DNA from: Mycoplasma phocoeninasale
GTDB lineage: Bacteria; Bacillota_I; Bacilli_A; Mycoplasmatales; Metamycoplasmataceae
DNA length: 64,000 bases
Direction of reading: 5' to 3'
Assembly (NCBI RefSeq): GCF_012934885.1
Contig: NZ_CP051480.1
Coordinates: forward strand, 434,001-498,000
Part shown: positions 21,432 to 37,243 of the stretch, one piece after another
How positions within the stretch are numbered: position 1 is the first letter of the stretch
Layout of the letters: each line of letters begins with the position of its first letter
Position numbers and translations under genes: made by a program
The notes under the pieces: model-generated
Told to the model about the DNA's origin: nothing
Seen by the model: only the letters and a program-made list of their open reading frames with translations
The model's database searches: none

Positions 21432-22337
21432 ATGAATATAGAGCCTATGTTTACTGGCGATCCGAATAGCAAACAAGATCTCAGCACCACCACTAATAAT
21501 CAAAGAAGTGACGTAATAAACAATTCCATCAATGAAACGATATTAGCCAGAGAAAAAAGAACACTAGATCCCCAAGGAGTAATTCCAAATGGAATTTACC
21601 GTGTATTTCGCCATGAAAAAAATATCAAAAGAATAACTATTATTATTGATTTTATTTTAGCATTGGCATCAATAATTATCGTTTTATTATTTGTTTTTCA
21701 GCCTCAACTATTTAACGTTAAAAAAGTAGATGAATTTAAAATTCCTTGAGGTTGATATATTGTTCCCGTGCTACTCTTTTTAATAACTTTTGTTAATTTT
21801 ATCAGCGAATCCATTGAATTACTTGGTATTTTAAGAAGTATTGTCGCTTACCGAGAAAGTATTAACTCCGGGTCATCTAGCACACCTCCTTTTATCTCAA
21901 TTCTTTATAGAAAATTGGCTCTCAAACAAGTTCGTCGTACTTGGTTTGTAATTGCGATTATCTTCTATGTTGGTCTTTTCACACTAGCACTATGAGGACT
22001 TAAGGACAAAACGCTAGGGTTACTTGATTTCAAGAAATGAATTTCGAATGCTTTCCCACAAGAAAATGGCGCAAACATTGTGGTTTACTCGCTTTGTGGT
22101 ATAATGATTGCTATATTAGTAATATTCATAATAAATACAATTTTTCGAAAGAAAAGAATGGTTGATATTGAATCATTTTTTGGTATTTCAGGTATAAATT
22201 ATAATGAAATTGCCGATCGAAAAAGTTCAGCACACAAATTTTATGCTAAACTATTTTTCTTAAGCATTTTAATATTATTGATACTACCAATTGTGGTTTA
22301 TATTATTCTAAAGAAAACCGTTTTGAAAGGAAAATAA
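21432..22337 (+). CDS. Four-helix membrane protein (MSC_0882-like)
   Basis: A 301-aa membrane protein with a soluble N-terminal region (about 75 residues) and four predicted transmembrane helices (around residues 75-95, 115-135, 175-195 and 215-240), followed by a further hydrophobic segment near the C-terminus. The architecture resembles the mollicute MSC_0882 membrane protein family; function unknown. I use ATG 21432, which lies 8 bases after AGAGGA; the in-frame TTG at 21426 is too close to it. Several TGA codons (such as 21747 and 21993) are Trp. It sits between lepA and an UPF0154 protein in one transcript. Confidence 0.75.
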
Positions 22338-22562
22338 ATGCCAGGTTGAGCAATTGCACTATTAGTAATTCTTCCTATTGTTGGTATCGTAATCGGCGGG
22401 ATTATTGGAGTTATTTTCACTAAAAAGAAATTTGAAAAACAAATTCGTGAAAATCCTCCAATTACCGAAAAAATGATTCGCGTAATGTTTCAACAAATGG
22501 GACGAAAAGCATCAGAGGCACAAATTAAGCAAGTGATGCGTTCAATGAAAAATGCCAAATAA
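22338..22562 (+). CDS. UPF0154 (YneF-like) membrane protein
   Basis: A 74-aa single-pass protein too short to be noticed without reading TGA as Trp (MPGWAIALLVILPIVG). An N-terminal transmembrane helix with Gly-rich face is followed by the family's conserved tail (NPPITEKMIRVMFQQMGRKASEAQIKQ). Function of the UPF0154 family is unknown. Its ATG follows the preceding stop directly with AAGGAAAA upstream, so the genes are coupled. Confidence 0.88.
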
Positions 22563-22590
22563 AAATCCTTATTGTGGATTTTTTTATTTA
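22561..22590 (+). terminator. Terminator after UPF0154 gene
   Basis: The stem AAATCC/GGATTT with loop TTATTGT and a T-run overlaps the stop codon region. Confidence 0.75.
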
Positions 22591-22597
22591 TAAAAAA

Positions 22598-22673
22598 TGG
22601 CGATCGCGACGGGAGTTGAACCTGCGACCCCAAGCTTAGGAGGCTTGTGCTCTATCCACTGAGCTACGCGACC
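22598..22673 (-). tRNA. tRNA-Arg (anticodon CCU)
   Basis: A complete 76-nt cloverleaf with encoded CCA. The acceptor stem GGTCGCG pairs with CGCGATC; the anticodon arm CAAGC-CTCCTAA-GCTTG gives CCU, reading AGG; the T-loop is TTCAACT. A TATAAT-like box (22690-22685, minus) precedes it. Confidence 0.95.
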
Positions 22674-22813
22674 ATTTGTTTTTAATTATATAATTTTAAT
22701 TCTAAAATTAATTATTAACTTTGTTATTTTACGTTTATAATATTATAAATCATGTTCGCACATGTTTAACATATAGTGTTTGTTCAAACACAAATTTAAA
22801 AGTTGAGGAAAAA

Positions 22814-24289
<1,476 letters not shown>

Positions 24290-24296
24290 TTAGATT

Positions 24297-24325
24297 GAAA
24301 GCTCAAGTGATTGAGCTTTTATTAT
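24297..24325 (+). terminator. Terminator after lysS
   Basis: The stem AAAGCTCAA/TTGAGCTTT with loop GTGA is followed by T-rich sequence. Confidence 0.8.
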
Positions 24326-24489
24326 TATTTTAAAATTGCTAAATCATTTTTACGTTTATATGTAATGTAATTTATATAAAAATATTGAAAAGATAGACAA
24401 ATCCAAGTTAGTTTTTACCTAAGTTTAATAAAAAGTAAAAAGTGTAGATAAGTTAATCACCGCGGTTAGTTTTTATTTTGAAGTATAAA

Positions 24490-24520
24490 TAAAAATCAAG
24501 CGATAGATATGCTTGAAATT
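24490..24520 (-). terminator. Terminator after thiI on the minus strand
   Basis: On the minus strand CAAGC and GCTTG flank an 8-base loop, followed by ATTTTTATTTA. Confidence 0.55.
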
Positions 24521-24551
24521 TATCATAACTTTTTAGTAGGCTTCACTTTAG

Positions 24552-25694
24552 TTATAAGCTAAAGCGTTTGATTTGCACTTCATCAATAACTTCATTTTCT
24601 AGTTGTTCTAGCATATCAAGTTCTTTTTCTAGTAGTGCTGCCTCTTCGCGGTTTGGTTTGGTTATTGGATTTTTAGGAGCAAATAATTCACAGGTTTCAC
24701 AAGCTTTCTCAATTGAGGTGCTAAGTGTTCCAATTTTTTCAGCGATTTTTATTGTTTCATTTTTATCGAATGAAAGTAATGGTCTAAAAATTGGCAGATC
24801 GCAAACTTCGGAAATTGTATAAATTGATTCTAACGTTTGTGAAGCAACCTGAGCAAGATTTTCACCATTAGAAATTGCTTTAATGTGAAATTTATTAGCA
24901 ATTTTGTTAGCAATTCGATAAAAGCTACGCCGCATTAAAGTAATTTTATATTTTTGATTACTAGTTAAACCAATGTAGTTCATAACCTTGGTGTAGTTAA
25001 TTTGAAATAGGGTAGCATCTTTTTGAAAACGACAAGATAATTTAATAATTTCATCAATTTTATCCTCAGTTTTTTTGTCGGTGTGTGGAGGGGTTATAAA
25101 ATTCAAAAATACTGCTTTTAGTCCACGCTTTTGAAGTAAAAAAGTTGCAACTGGTGAATCAATACCGCCACTTATTAAGTGCAGCACTTTACCAGACGAA
25201 AGCACTGGCATTCCCCCAAGCCCGGCAATAGTCTCAGTAAAGACATAGGTTTTATCATCGCGAATTTCAATATTAATCTTTAAATCTGGATTTTTCAAAT
25301 CAACAGATTTTTCCTTAGTGTTCTTTATTACATAACCACCAAAATGCATATTAAGTTCAGCTGAGTTAAGAGGAAAATTTTTATTGTGACGACGAGCAGC
25401 AATGGCAAATGAGGAAAAATTTTCTTTTTCAATAATTTTTTTAACAATGCCTTCAATCTCTTTAAGTTCACTTTTACATTGGTATGTTGGTGAATAAGAT
25501 GAAATTCCGAAGATATTTTTAAGGGCTTCAAGGTTTTCGTCACTATATTCAACAAAAGCACGATCAAATTCCATTTTTATTTGCTCTTTGCCAATGTATC
25601 ACAACAGGTTTTGTTTTAGTTGATTAATAAAATCTCCACGATTATTTTTTTTCAGTGTTAATTCACCATAACGAATTAATATTTTTGAATACAT
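24552..25694 (-). CDS. thiI: tRNA 4-thiouridine sulfurtransferase
   Basis: A 380-aa ThiI, which adenylates and thiolates U8 of tRNA. The N-terminal THUMP region (about residues 60-165) is followed by the PP-loop SGGIDSPVA and an AANH-type ATP-binding domain. Like many Firmicute forms it has no C-terminal rhodanese domain. The start is ATG 25694, preceded by GGAGAG on the minus strand and giving the conserved opening MYSKILIRYGELTLK; TGA 25589 region is Trp. It is downstream of, and 17 bases from, the coiled-coil gene, so the two share a transcript. A cysteine desulfurase partner is not visible here. Confidence 0.94.
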
Positions 25695-25711
25695 TTTTTT
25701 CTCTCCTAATA

Positions 25712-27346
25712 TTAGTTGTATTGATCATCGATAAAGGCACGGATTGTATCAATTCCCTTTAGATAATCTCCAGCATTGTACAGTTTTTCAATATCACTGT
25801 ACAATGCGGCATATTCATTATTTGTTGAAGCTTTTTCCCCTAATTTTCTTAATATCTTAGTAACAGTAATGTATGCTTCTAAATTACTATTAAAATTATT
25901 GACAAAAACAATAATCATTAGTCTTAATCTTTCAACATCAGAATAATTATAATCATTGCTTTTTGATTTTTCGAATTCTTTACTAATTAATGAACTAAGG
26001 TTTTGTATATCATCGCTAATTTTGAACTGGGCTGCCATAATTCTTAGGTTAATTTTTTTAAATATATGTTTGATTTTTTTGACAAATTCAATTGCCTTAT
26101 AATGTTTTCTAGCCTCTAAAAGCTGGATTTTATCTTGCATTTGCAGTAGTAAAATGATCTCACTTAATAAATTTTGATATTCCAAATTTTTTTCTTTATT
26201 ATATAGTGTGTCTTTTAATTGTTCTAATTTTTGGAATTTATTTTTAACTTGTTCCATCTTTTTAAGATATTCCATGTTATCAATTTTATTTCTAGTAATG
26301 ATGGCCAAATGTTGTTTTTTAGTGATGTTAAAGAAATTAATAATTTCTGGGAAAATGCTATCAAGTTTTTTGCTAGCAACCTTTTCAAAAATTACCTCAT
26401 TATATTTTTCATTGACAATTTTGCAGAGTTCAAGCAATTTTGGCTTAATGACATTCTTTCAACTAAATACCTTTTCATTTTTCATTGTCATAATGATTTG
26501 TAATGCTTGTTCTTTATAATTATCAAATTCAACAATTTGTCATTCTTGAAAGTTTGGATTGTGTTCACGCAAAGTATTTTTGGCAATCTCAATTTTATCA
26601 TTTATATCATTTTCAATAATGTCAATGTAATTAAATGCGGTAGTAATTAAAGTGAAGTATTGGTCAATAAGTAGTTTAATTTCCTGCTTTTTAGAATTAA
26701 TATAGGCGACCTTCTTATTGAAGTTATCTTTGTTAAATCAACTAAGTAATTTTTCTATTCTTCGGGTTAATTTGTTATCCAATGAAGCAAAATATTCATT
26801 GAAAATCCACAACTTAGAATGCCGTTCTTTGTAGCTTTGAATCTCTTTATATGAGCTTAAACATTTATTAGCAAAAAGCATAAATTTTGCAATTCGGTCA
26901 CTACTACTTGAGGTAATTTTTTCAATTTTTTGATATATGTCATCAACTTGTTTATATAGTAGTGATATTTCATTTTGCTTACTTCTGAAATCACTTAGGC
27001 ATTTTAGCTCACAAAATTTATGATTTTCAAGGTGAAAGATAATTTGGTTATTCATATTTACAATCATGATCTTAACTTCAACAGCTTTGACTTCATAGCT
27101 AGAAATTAATTTTGAAATATCATTTTCCAATTTCTTTAGATTTGTGTTTTTAGAGTAAAATTCATAGAATTGATGATTAACTTTAGTAATTTTGGACAAT
27201 TTTTCTTGAATATTATTTTTGTATTTGTTAAACCTTTCGATTAAATTATGCGGATAAATTCTGCTAAGATAGTAAATGATAAAAAATGTATATAATGCAA
27301 GAAAGATTATTAATAATATTGATAATAAAATTGTAAGTTTACCCAT
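25712..27346 (-). CDS. EzrA-like membrane-anchored coiled-coil protein
   Basis: A 544-aa protein with one N-terminal transmembrane helix (residues about 3-28) followed by over 500 residues of Lys/Glu/Ile-rich helical and coiled-coil sequence. This topology, with a cytoplasmic coiled-coil bundle, matches EzrA, a regulator of FtsZ ring assembly in Firmicutes, but I see no diagnostic motif and the assignment is by architecture only. Under code 4 the frame runs unbroken; TGA codons such as 26738 and 26459 are Trp. It lies just upstream of thiI, a pairing also seen with EzrA-like genes in some mollicutes (from general knowledge, not checked). Confidence 0.72.
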
Positions 27347-27405
27347 ATGTTTAATATTACCTTATTATCTTTTGAATAATCACAAAAAAACTTGTAAAAT
27401 TTATT

Positions 27406-27411
27406 TATAAT
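27406..27411 (+). promoter_or_regulatory. -10 box of rpmG-secE-nusG
   Basis: TATAAT is 8 bases before ATG 27420; a second overlapping TATAAT lies at 27412-27417 but is too close to the start. The mRNA would be leaderless. Confidence 0.5.
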
Positions 27412-27419
27412 TATAATTT

Positions 27420-27566
27420 ATGAAAAAAAGCAAAAAAGTCAGTTTAGCATGTCAAGAATGTTTAGCTAAAAATTATTATGTTAACAAAAGTAATGAAGCA
27501 CGTTTGGAAATCAAAAAATTCTGTAAGCGTTGCAATTCTCAAACACTACATAAAGAGGAAAAATAA
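27420..27566 (+). CDS. rpmG: Ribosomal protein L33
   Basis: A 48-aa zinc-ribbon L33 of the large subunit ([20 protein letters not shown]). Both Cys pairs (CQEC and CKRC) are kept, so this is the zinc-binding form. It heads the classical rpmG-secE-nusG cluster. There is no Shine-Dalgarno; a -10 box stands directly upstream. Its TAA overlaps the next ATG (TAATG). Confidence 0.93.
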   Translation: MKKSKKVSLACQECLAKNYYVNKSNEARLEIKKFCKRCNSQTLHKEEK

Positions 27567-27841
27567 TGAATGAAGATCTTAAAGAAGAAAAATTGCGAAA
27601 AAAACAACTAAGAAAACAAAAACGTGAATTTATGCGCATGCAACAAAAAGCAAGCGGAATAAAACATTCAACAGTTAAAAACTGAATTAAAGAAATTAAG
27701 CGAATTATATGACCAAAAAGTTCGAAATCATGACGTTGATTTGGGATTACAATTGTTTTTTTAGTAATTATGGCTATCTTTTGTTTTTTAATAACTTTGG
27801 GATTTACCGGATTATGAAATGCTTTAGGAATAAAAGTTTAG
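27566..27841 (+). CDS. secE: Preprotein translocase subunit SecE
   Basis: A 91-aa SecE, which clamps SecY in the Sec translocon. A basic N-terminal tail leads to the conserved amphipathic helix (WIKEIKRIIWPK) and a single C-terminal transmembrane helix (about residues 60-85). Five TGA codons are Trp, which is why the gene is easily missed. It overlaps rpmG by one base and precedes nusG by 15 bases. Confidence 0.94.
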
Positions 27842-27856
27842 AAATGAGTGAAGAAA

Positions 27857-28438
27857 ATGGAAAATAAAGATTTTAAGTGATATATGATTTCAACTGTGTC
27901 AGGCAAAGAAGATAATGTTGCCGACGCTTTAAGAAATAAAATCGAAGCCCAAGGCATGAATGATTTTTTTCATGATATTAAGATTTTTAAAATGCCTCAC
28001 CTATCAAATAAGGAATTAGAGAAAAAATCCCGTGGTGAGGAATACACCGTTCGTTATATTAATATATATAAAGGATATATCTTTTTAAATATGGTGATGA
28101 CTGATGAATCATGATATTTAGTGCGTAATACCCAATATGTAACTGGTTTAATCGGATCTAGCGGTAAGGGAGCAAAACCAACACCAATTAGTGAACGTAA
28201 TTTTAATAAAATGATTGATGTCGAAATTAATTTAAATGATAAGTTTGCCCGTGGTGATATCGAAACCGCTTTTAAAGAGGGAACATTTGTAAAAATTAAA
28301 AACGGAATCTTTAAAGGTGAAATTGGCGACATTGTAAAAAATAATGATCGCACCCAAAAAGCTTTTGTTAATATCGAACAATTTGGGAGAAAAGTGCCAA
28401 CTGAATTTTCATATGAAGATTTAGAAGTTTGTGGTTAG
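27857..28438 (+). CDS. nusG: Transcription termination/antitermination factor NusG
   Basis: A 193-aa NusG. The N-terminal NGN domain (WYMISTVSGKEDNVADAL ... YKGYIFLNM) binds RNA polymerase; the C-terminal KOW domain (FVKIKNGIFKGEIGDIV) contacts S10/NusE or Rho. The NGN domain carries an insert typical of mollicutes. It starts at ATG 27857; the earlier ATG 27844 is closed by an in-frame TAA. The gene sits immediately upstream of the rRNA operon, whose leader holds boxA-like signals through which NusG would act. Confidence 0.95.
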
Positions 28439-28449
28439 AGAAAAATGTT

Positions 28450-28473
28450 ATGCCTTTTGAGGCTATTTTTTTT
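28450..28473 (+). terminator. Terminator after nusG
   Basis: A short stem GCCT/AGGC with loop TTTG is followed by TATTTTTTTT. Confidence 0.6.
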
Positions 28474-28519
28474 GCAAAATTTTTTTGCAAAATTTTTAAA
28501 GCAAAAAAAATAAAATATG

Positions 28520-28525
28520 TATAAT
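28520..28525 (+). promoter_or_regulatory. -10 box of the rRNA operon
   Basis: TATAAT lies about 120 bases before the 16S gene. I see no good -35 at the proper distance. The leader runs from about 28532. Confidence 0.55.
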
Positions 28526-28556
28526 TGTAATTGTGCAATTTAAATTTGTACTTAGA

Positions 28557-28572
28557 TAGTTCTTTGAAAACT
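28557..28572 (+). promoter_or_regulatory. BoxA-like antitermination element and 16S processing stem, left arm
   Basis: GTTCTTTGAAAACTG matches the Firmicute rRNA boxA consensus. The bases from 28567 to 28583 pair perfectly over 17 bp with 30196-30212, forming the long helix cut by RNase III to free 16S rRNA. Confidence 0.7.
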
Positions 28573-28645
28573 GAATACGAATACCATAACGTCAATTTAA
28601 AAAAAATAATTTTAAATAACAAAAAACAAAAAACAACCAAAATCA

Positions 28646-30166
<1,521 letters not shown>

Positions 30167-30195
30167 CTACGGAGTACACCTAGTTATGGAAAACA

Positions 30196-30212
30196 TATTC
30201 GTATTCAGTTTT
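30196..30212 (+). other. 16S processing stem, right arm
   Basis: TATTCGTATTCAGTTTT is the perfect complement of 28567-28583 and closes the 16S precursor helix. Confidence 0.75.
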
Positions 30213-30231
30213 GAGAGATCTATCTCTCTTT

Positions 30232-30254
30232 TGTTCTTTGAAAACTGAATATCG
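30232..30254 (+). promoter_or_regulatory. Second boxA-like element and 23S processing stem, left arm
   Basis: TGTTCTTTGAAAACTG repeats the leader boxA in the spacer. Bases 30233-30254 pair with 33292-33313 over 22 bp (one G-U), enclosing the 23S rRNA. The 16S-23S spacer has no tRNA gene. Confidence 0.7.
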
Positions 30255-30364
30255 ACATTGAAAAATTATATTAATTAATATTTCAAAGTTTAGATCAACC
30301 TATAGAATATATATATCAAAATTAAAGACAACAATAGGTCATACAACAAAATAACAAAACAACT

Positions 30365-33260
<2,896 letters not shown>

Positions 33261-33291
33261 GAATTCTATAGCAGATTAATCTAAATTATAA

Positions 33292-33313
33292 CGATATTCA
33301 GTTTTCAGAGAAC
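33292..33313 (+). other. 23S processing stem, right arm
   Basis: It is complementary to 30233-30254. Diverged copies of this trailer recur at about 34574 and 35838 in the tandem units downstream. Confidence 0.75.
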
Positions 33314-33335
33314 ATAATGCGATGAACCGCAGAAT

Positions 33336-33368
33336 TAAAAACCCAATCCGGGTTTTTTATTTTTTTAA
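33336..33368 (+). terminator. rRNA operon terminator
   Basis: The stem AAAAACCC/GGGTTTTTT is followed by a long T-run. Confidence 0.85.
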
Positions 33369-33586
33369 GAAAACCATTGAATTTTATTTCTACGTTTTTT
33401 AATATTAATGTTAATAAATAAGTTGCAAAAGTTATTAAAAAAATAGCATTTTACCCTGTTTAAATTATTTATAATATAATTTATATTTGTTGATTTATTT
33501 TTACAAAAATAATATCACTTAAATAAAAGATCAAAAAAAGCATTAAAATTAACTGAGACAGCAACGTAGAAAAGGATTTATTGATT

Positions 33587-34348
33587 ATGGATTTAGATTC
33601 AACAAGTGAAATCAAGTCTTATATATTTCTAATTGTAGCTATGTTAATGATAATTATTCCATCTTCTCTTTTTAGACTTGGGTCCTATTTTTTTTACCAT
33701 CAGCAAGAACAAATTTTATTAAAAAAAGGAGTATCTGATTTATTTTTAAATGAAAATATAGCAATTAATAATAACTTTTTTAAGACCTTTAATAAAAAAT
33801 TTAAATTTATTTTTATTATATTATTAATACTTATGTTCTCTTCATTTTTAGCATTTTTATTGTTAACTATAGATTTATTAATTACTAAAAATTCTTATAA
33901 TGCCACATTTCTGAAGTATATTTTTGCCATTGGTGGAATTGTGTTATTTATAGTAGAATTATGCTATTTGCTAAGAATTATGTCAGTAAGAAAAGAGTTT
34001 AAAATCTGAGAAATGAAAAACAAAGATCTTCATGATGCTTCTTTATTTGAAAATCTGGTTACTGAAAGAAATGATGATATTTTAAAAATTTTTTTACAGT
34101 CTTATTTTGAAATGAGTATAACTATAACAATACTTAATAATAAAATTAGTTTAAAATTTAAAAATTGGAGAGAGTGAATTTTAAAATCAGGACGAAATTT
34201 TGATGATGAATTTTATTATTTCTTAATATTCAACTATAAAAAGGTCTCGATCAATGGTAAATTATTCTCAATTGAAGATTATGCTTATATTTACCAAAAC
34301 CGGAATAAATTATTTAATATAGATCAACCACAAGAGCAGTCGAAATAA
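33587..34348 (+). CDS. Paralogous membrane protein, copy 1
   Basis: A 253-aa membrane protein of no family I can name. One N-terminal transmembrane helix (about residues 10-35), a cytoplasmic or external segment with FKTFNKKFKFIF, two further helices (about 75-130), then a soluble C-terminal domain ending in a conserved block (YYFLIFNYKKVSINGKLFSIEDYAYIYQNR). ATG 33587 follows AAAGGA by 10 bases; the in-frame TTG 33581 is too close. TGA 34007 and 34178 are Trp. It is the first of three tandem copies of identical length, each with the same start context (GGATTTATTGATTATGGAT). It lies right behind the rRNA terminator. Confidence 0.82.
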
Positions 34349-34879
34349 CAAGAACAAAAAAACTTTTTTGCCATTTTATTATTAGTGTATATGTATGATA
34401 ATTGTTAAACTTGTAATTTAAAAGTTTGATTCTCTAAAGACAAGATAAATTTTTGAATTTAATTAAAGCTTAAAACTTTTGAAAAATTAGAGTAAGCACA
34501 ATAGCATATTTAGTTGACAAATTTGAATAAGTTAAAAAGTTTAATAATGAATTCTATAGTAGATTAGTCTAAATTATAACGATATTCATTTTTTAGAAAA
34601 CATAATGACGGCGAGACACAGAATTAAAAACAAATTTGGTTTTTTCCTTTGTGTTTTTAAAATTTGTACTTGAAATTTTAAAAATTTTTACTTTTACATT
34701 TCATTTGGATGTTGCTGTGAATAACTAAACTAAAAAATAACAAAATTATATAATGATAAGAATTTCAATTATCTTTAATATAAAATACTTTTGTTAATTT
34801 ATTTCTAACATGTTCAAAAAAACTTAAAGGGAAATTTAAAATTAGCTAATGTAGATAATCAAGAAAGGATTTATTGATT
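34349..34879 (+). repeat. Intergenic segment with relic of the 23S 3' end and trailer
   Basis: No gene is seen. From about 34539 the sequence repeats the last bases of 23S rRNA, its trailer and the processing arm (GTTTAATAATGAATTCTATA, then TAAATTATAACGATATTCA), matching 33251-33300 with scattered changes. It ends in a weakened hairpin (AAAAAC/GTTTTTT, 34625-34646) corresponding to the rRNA terminator. The rest is promoter and leader of copy 2. Confidence 0.8.
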
Positions 34880-35641
34880 ATGGATCTAGATTCAACAAGT
34901 AAATTTGAGTTTAAATTTGGCCCAGTTTTAATTAGTTTAATAGTGATGTTTATAATTAGTTTTTTTGGATTAATTTTCTATGCTTTTTATCGAAATTGGA
35001 AACAAATTTTATTAAAAAAAGGAGTATCTTATTTATTTTTAAATGAGAATATAGCAATTAATAATACTTTTTTTGAGATTTTTAATAAAAAGTTTAAAGC
35101 TATTTTTCTTTTTTTAGTAATTTATTCGTTATCTTTTCTTCTAACGTTTTTATTGGTTCTCGTAGTATTATTAATGACTAAAAATTCATTTGAAAGCACC
35201 AGAGATATGTTTGTTTTTATTATTCTTGGTATTTTTCAATTAACGTGAAATTTATATTTTTTATTAAAAATATTATCAGTTTGAAAAGAATTTAAAATGT
35301 GAAAGGCAAAAAATAAAGATCTTCAAAATGCTTGTTTATTTGAAAATTTAATTGTTGAAAGAAACGATAATATATTAAGAATTTTCTTACAAAATTCTTT
35401 AAAGAAAACTACTACTATAGGAATGTTTAACACCAAACTTGGATATAAATTGAAATATTGACGAAAATCAATTTTAAAATCAAAAGGAAATATTGATAAT
35501 GAATTCTATTATTTTCTAATATTCAACTATCGAAGTGTTTCAATTAACGGCAGCTATTTCAGAATTAGAGACTATGCCTATATTTATCAGAACCGAAAAG
35601 AATTATTTAACTCAAGTCAAAATTCAAAACAATTAAAATAA
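34880..35641 (+). CDS. Paralogous membrane protein, copy 2
   Basis: A 253-aa protein closely related to the preceding copy and of exactly the same length: MDLDSTS start, one plus two transmembrane helices, and the C-terminal block RSVSINGSYFRIRDYAYIYQNR. It differs mostly in the membrane segments. ATG 34880 follows AAAGGA with the same spacing as in copy 1. TGA codons (35246 and several after) are Trp and the frame is intact. The upstream region carries ATCTTTAATATAAAA, shared with copy 3 and probably its promoter. Function unknown. Confidence 0.82.
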
Positions 35642-35672
35642 CAAAGGCAGCAAATGCTTTTGTTGTTTTTAA
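35638..35672 (+). terminator. Terminator after copy 2
   Basis: AACAAAGGCA pairs imperfectly with TGCTTTTGTT, followed by GTTTTT. Confidence 0.6.
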
Positions 35673-36149
35673 ATATTAAAATATTAGTAAGTGCCGATAA
35701 ATTAAATTGTTTGTGCTTTCAAATTTTTATATATGCATTTTGTACTATCAAAATTTTGTGTGCAGTATTTTATCAAAATATTAAGAAAAAGCGTCAATGT
35801 ATTCAGTTGAATGATTTTATATAAGATTAATCCAAAAATTATAACAATATTCATTTTTAAGGGAAGGTATGTCAAAAAGCTAAAGAAAACCTAACCTAGA
35901 TTTTTGCTTTTCTTTATAAAAGGAAAATTATGCCTGAAATTTTTTTAAAATTTATTTTATGTTTTTTTGAATATTAACGTAAATAAACAACTATAAAAAT
36001 TAGCAAAATGATGCAATATTGTTAATTTAATTTACCTTTAATATAAAATTTTTTTGTTAATTTATTTTTATCATGGTCAGAATATTTAAGCAAAAACCTA
36101 AAGAAATTAAAATTAATTAATGTATTAATCTAGAAAGGATTTATTGATT
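35673..36149 (+). repeat. Second, more decayed relic of the rRNA trailer
   Basis: No gene is seen. Around 35808-35855 the trailer recurs as TGAATGATTTTATATAAGATTAATCC and ATTATAACAATATTCATTTTT in broken form, less similar than the relic before copy 2. A hairpin-like stretch with T-runs (about 35882-35920) stands where the rRNA terminator would be. The promoter-like TTTAATATAAAA and the leader of copy 3 follow. Confidence 0.65.
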
Positions 36150-36911
36150 ATGGATCTAGATTCAACAAGTGAATTTGAGTTTAAATTTACTCCAATTTTA
36201 ATTAGTTTAATAGTAATTTTATTATTTAATATTATTGCTCTTATTATTCATATTCTTCTTAGGAATTGGAAGGATTTTGTGTTTAAAAAAGGTGTCTCAG
36301 AATTATTTTTAAGCAATAATGTGGCAATTAATAACACTTTTTTTGATACATTTAATAAAAAATTTAATGTTATCTTTATTACTTGAACCTCATTTTTATC
36401 AGTTTTAATAACGATATTTGTATCACTTATTATTTTTCTATCGACTAAAGCTGAAACCTTTAGAAACACTGTATTATTTTCTCTTTTCATTATTCTTGGT
36501 ATTAGTTTATGTATATTTCCTTGAATTTATTTATCAAAAATATTACCAGTTAAAAAAGAATTCAAAATCTGAAAAGCAAAAAATCAAGGTCTTCAAGGTG
36601 CTTCTCTATTTGAAGATCTAGTTGTTGAAAGAAACGATATTATATTAAGAATTTTTTCACAAAATTATTTAGAAAAAAGCACTACCTTTGGGATGTTCAA
36701 TGTTAAGCTTAGATCAAAATTTGAAAATTGACGAAAATCAATTTTAAAATCAAAAGGAAATGCTGATAATGAATTTTATTATTTCTTGATATTCAACTAT
36801 CGAAGCGTTTCAATTAACGGCAGCTATTTCAAAATTCAAGACTATGCTTATATTTTTCAAAACCGAAAACAATTATTTAACTTAAGTCAAAATTCAAAAC
36901 AATTAAAATAA
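36150..36911 (+). CDS. Paralogous membrane protein, copy 3
   Basis: A 253-aa third tandem copy, closest to copy 2 (identical MDLDSTSEFEFKF-type start and nearly identical C-terminal block RSVSINGSYFKIQDYAYIFQNR). Same membrane layout and same Shine-Dalgarno/start arrangement. TGA 36384 and later TGAs are Trp. Most differences fall in the membrane helices and the region just after them. Tandem copies of one length, without frameshifts, suggest that all three are expressed and under selection (inference). Confidence 0.82.
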
Positions 36912-36943
36912 CAAAGGCAGGAAAAGCTTTTTGTTATTTTTAA
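36908..36943 (+). terminator. Terminator after copy 3
   Basis: AATAACAAA and TTTTTGTTATT form a stem around a GC-containing loop, followed by TTT. Confidence 0.6.
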
Positions 36944-37243
36944 ATATCAAAGTTAAGCTAATCTTGTCCAAAAAAATTATTTGTTGTGTCAAATATTTTT
37001 ATATACATCTATATATTTATAAATGTTTTTAGTTATATTATGTTCATATTGACTGTTAAAATTGTCAAAATCATTGAAATATTTTTTGTTTAGCAAATTT
37101 TGTAATATATTTTAATTATCTTTATATAACTTATTAGTATTTCACTACTAAAAGGGTAATGTTATTTTGATTGTTTTTTTACGAGAAGAGTATAAATTAA
37201 AAGAATATTGCCATTAATATAAAACATCGAAAGGTAAAAGAAA
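36944..37243 (+). other. Intergenic region before the fourth family member
   Basis: About 300 AT-rich bases without a gene. TTTTAATTATCTTTATATAAC (37110-37130 region) resembles the promoter regions of copies 2 and 3. No clear rRNA trailer relic remains. Confidence 0.5.

Noticed and set aside
33581-33586. TTG start codons six bases before the ATG in the three tandem membrane genes
   Set aside because: They are only about 4 bases from the Shine-Dalgarno, while the ATG has normal spacing.
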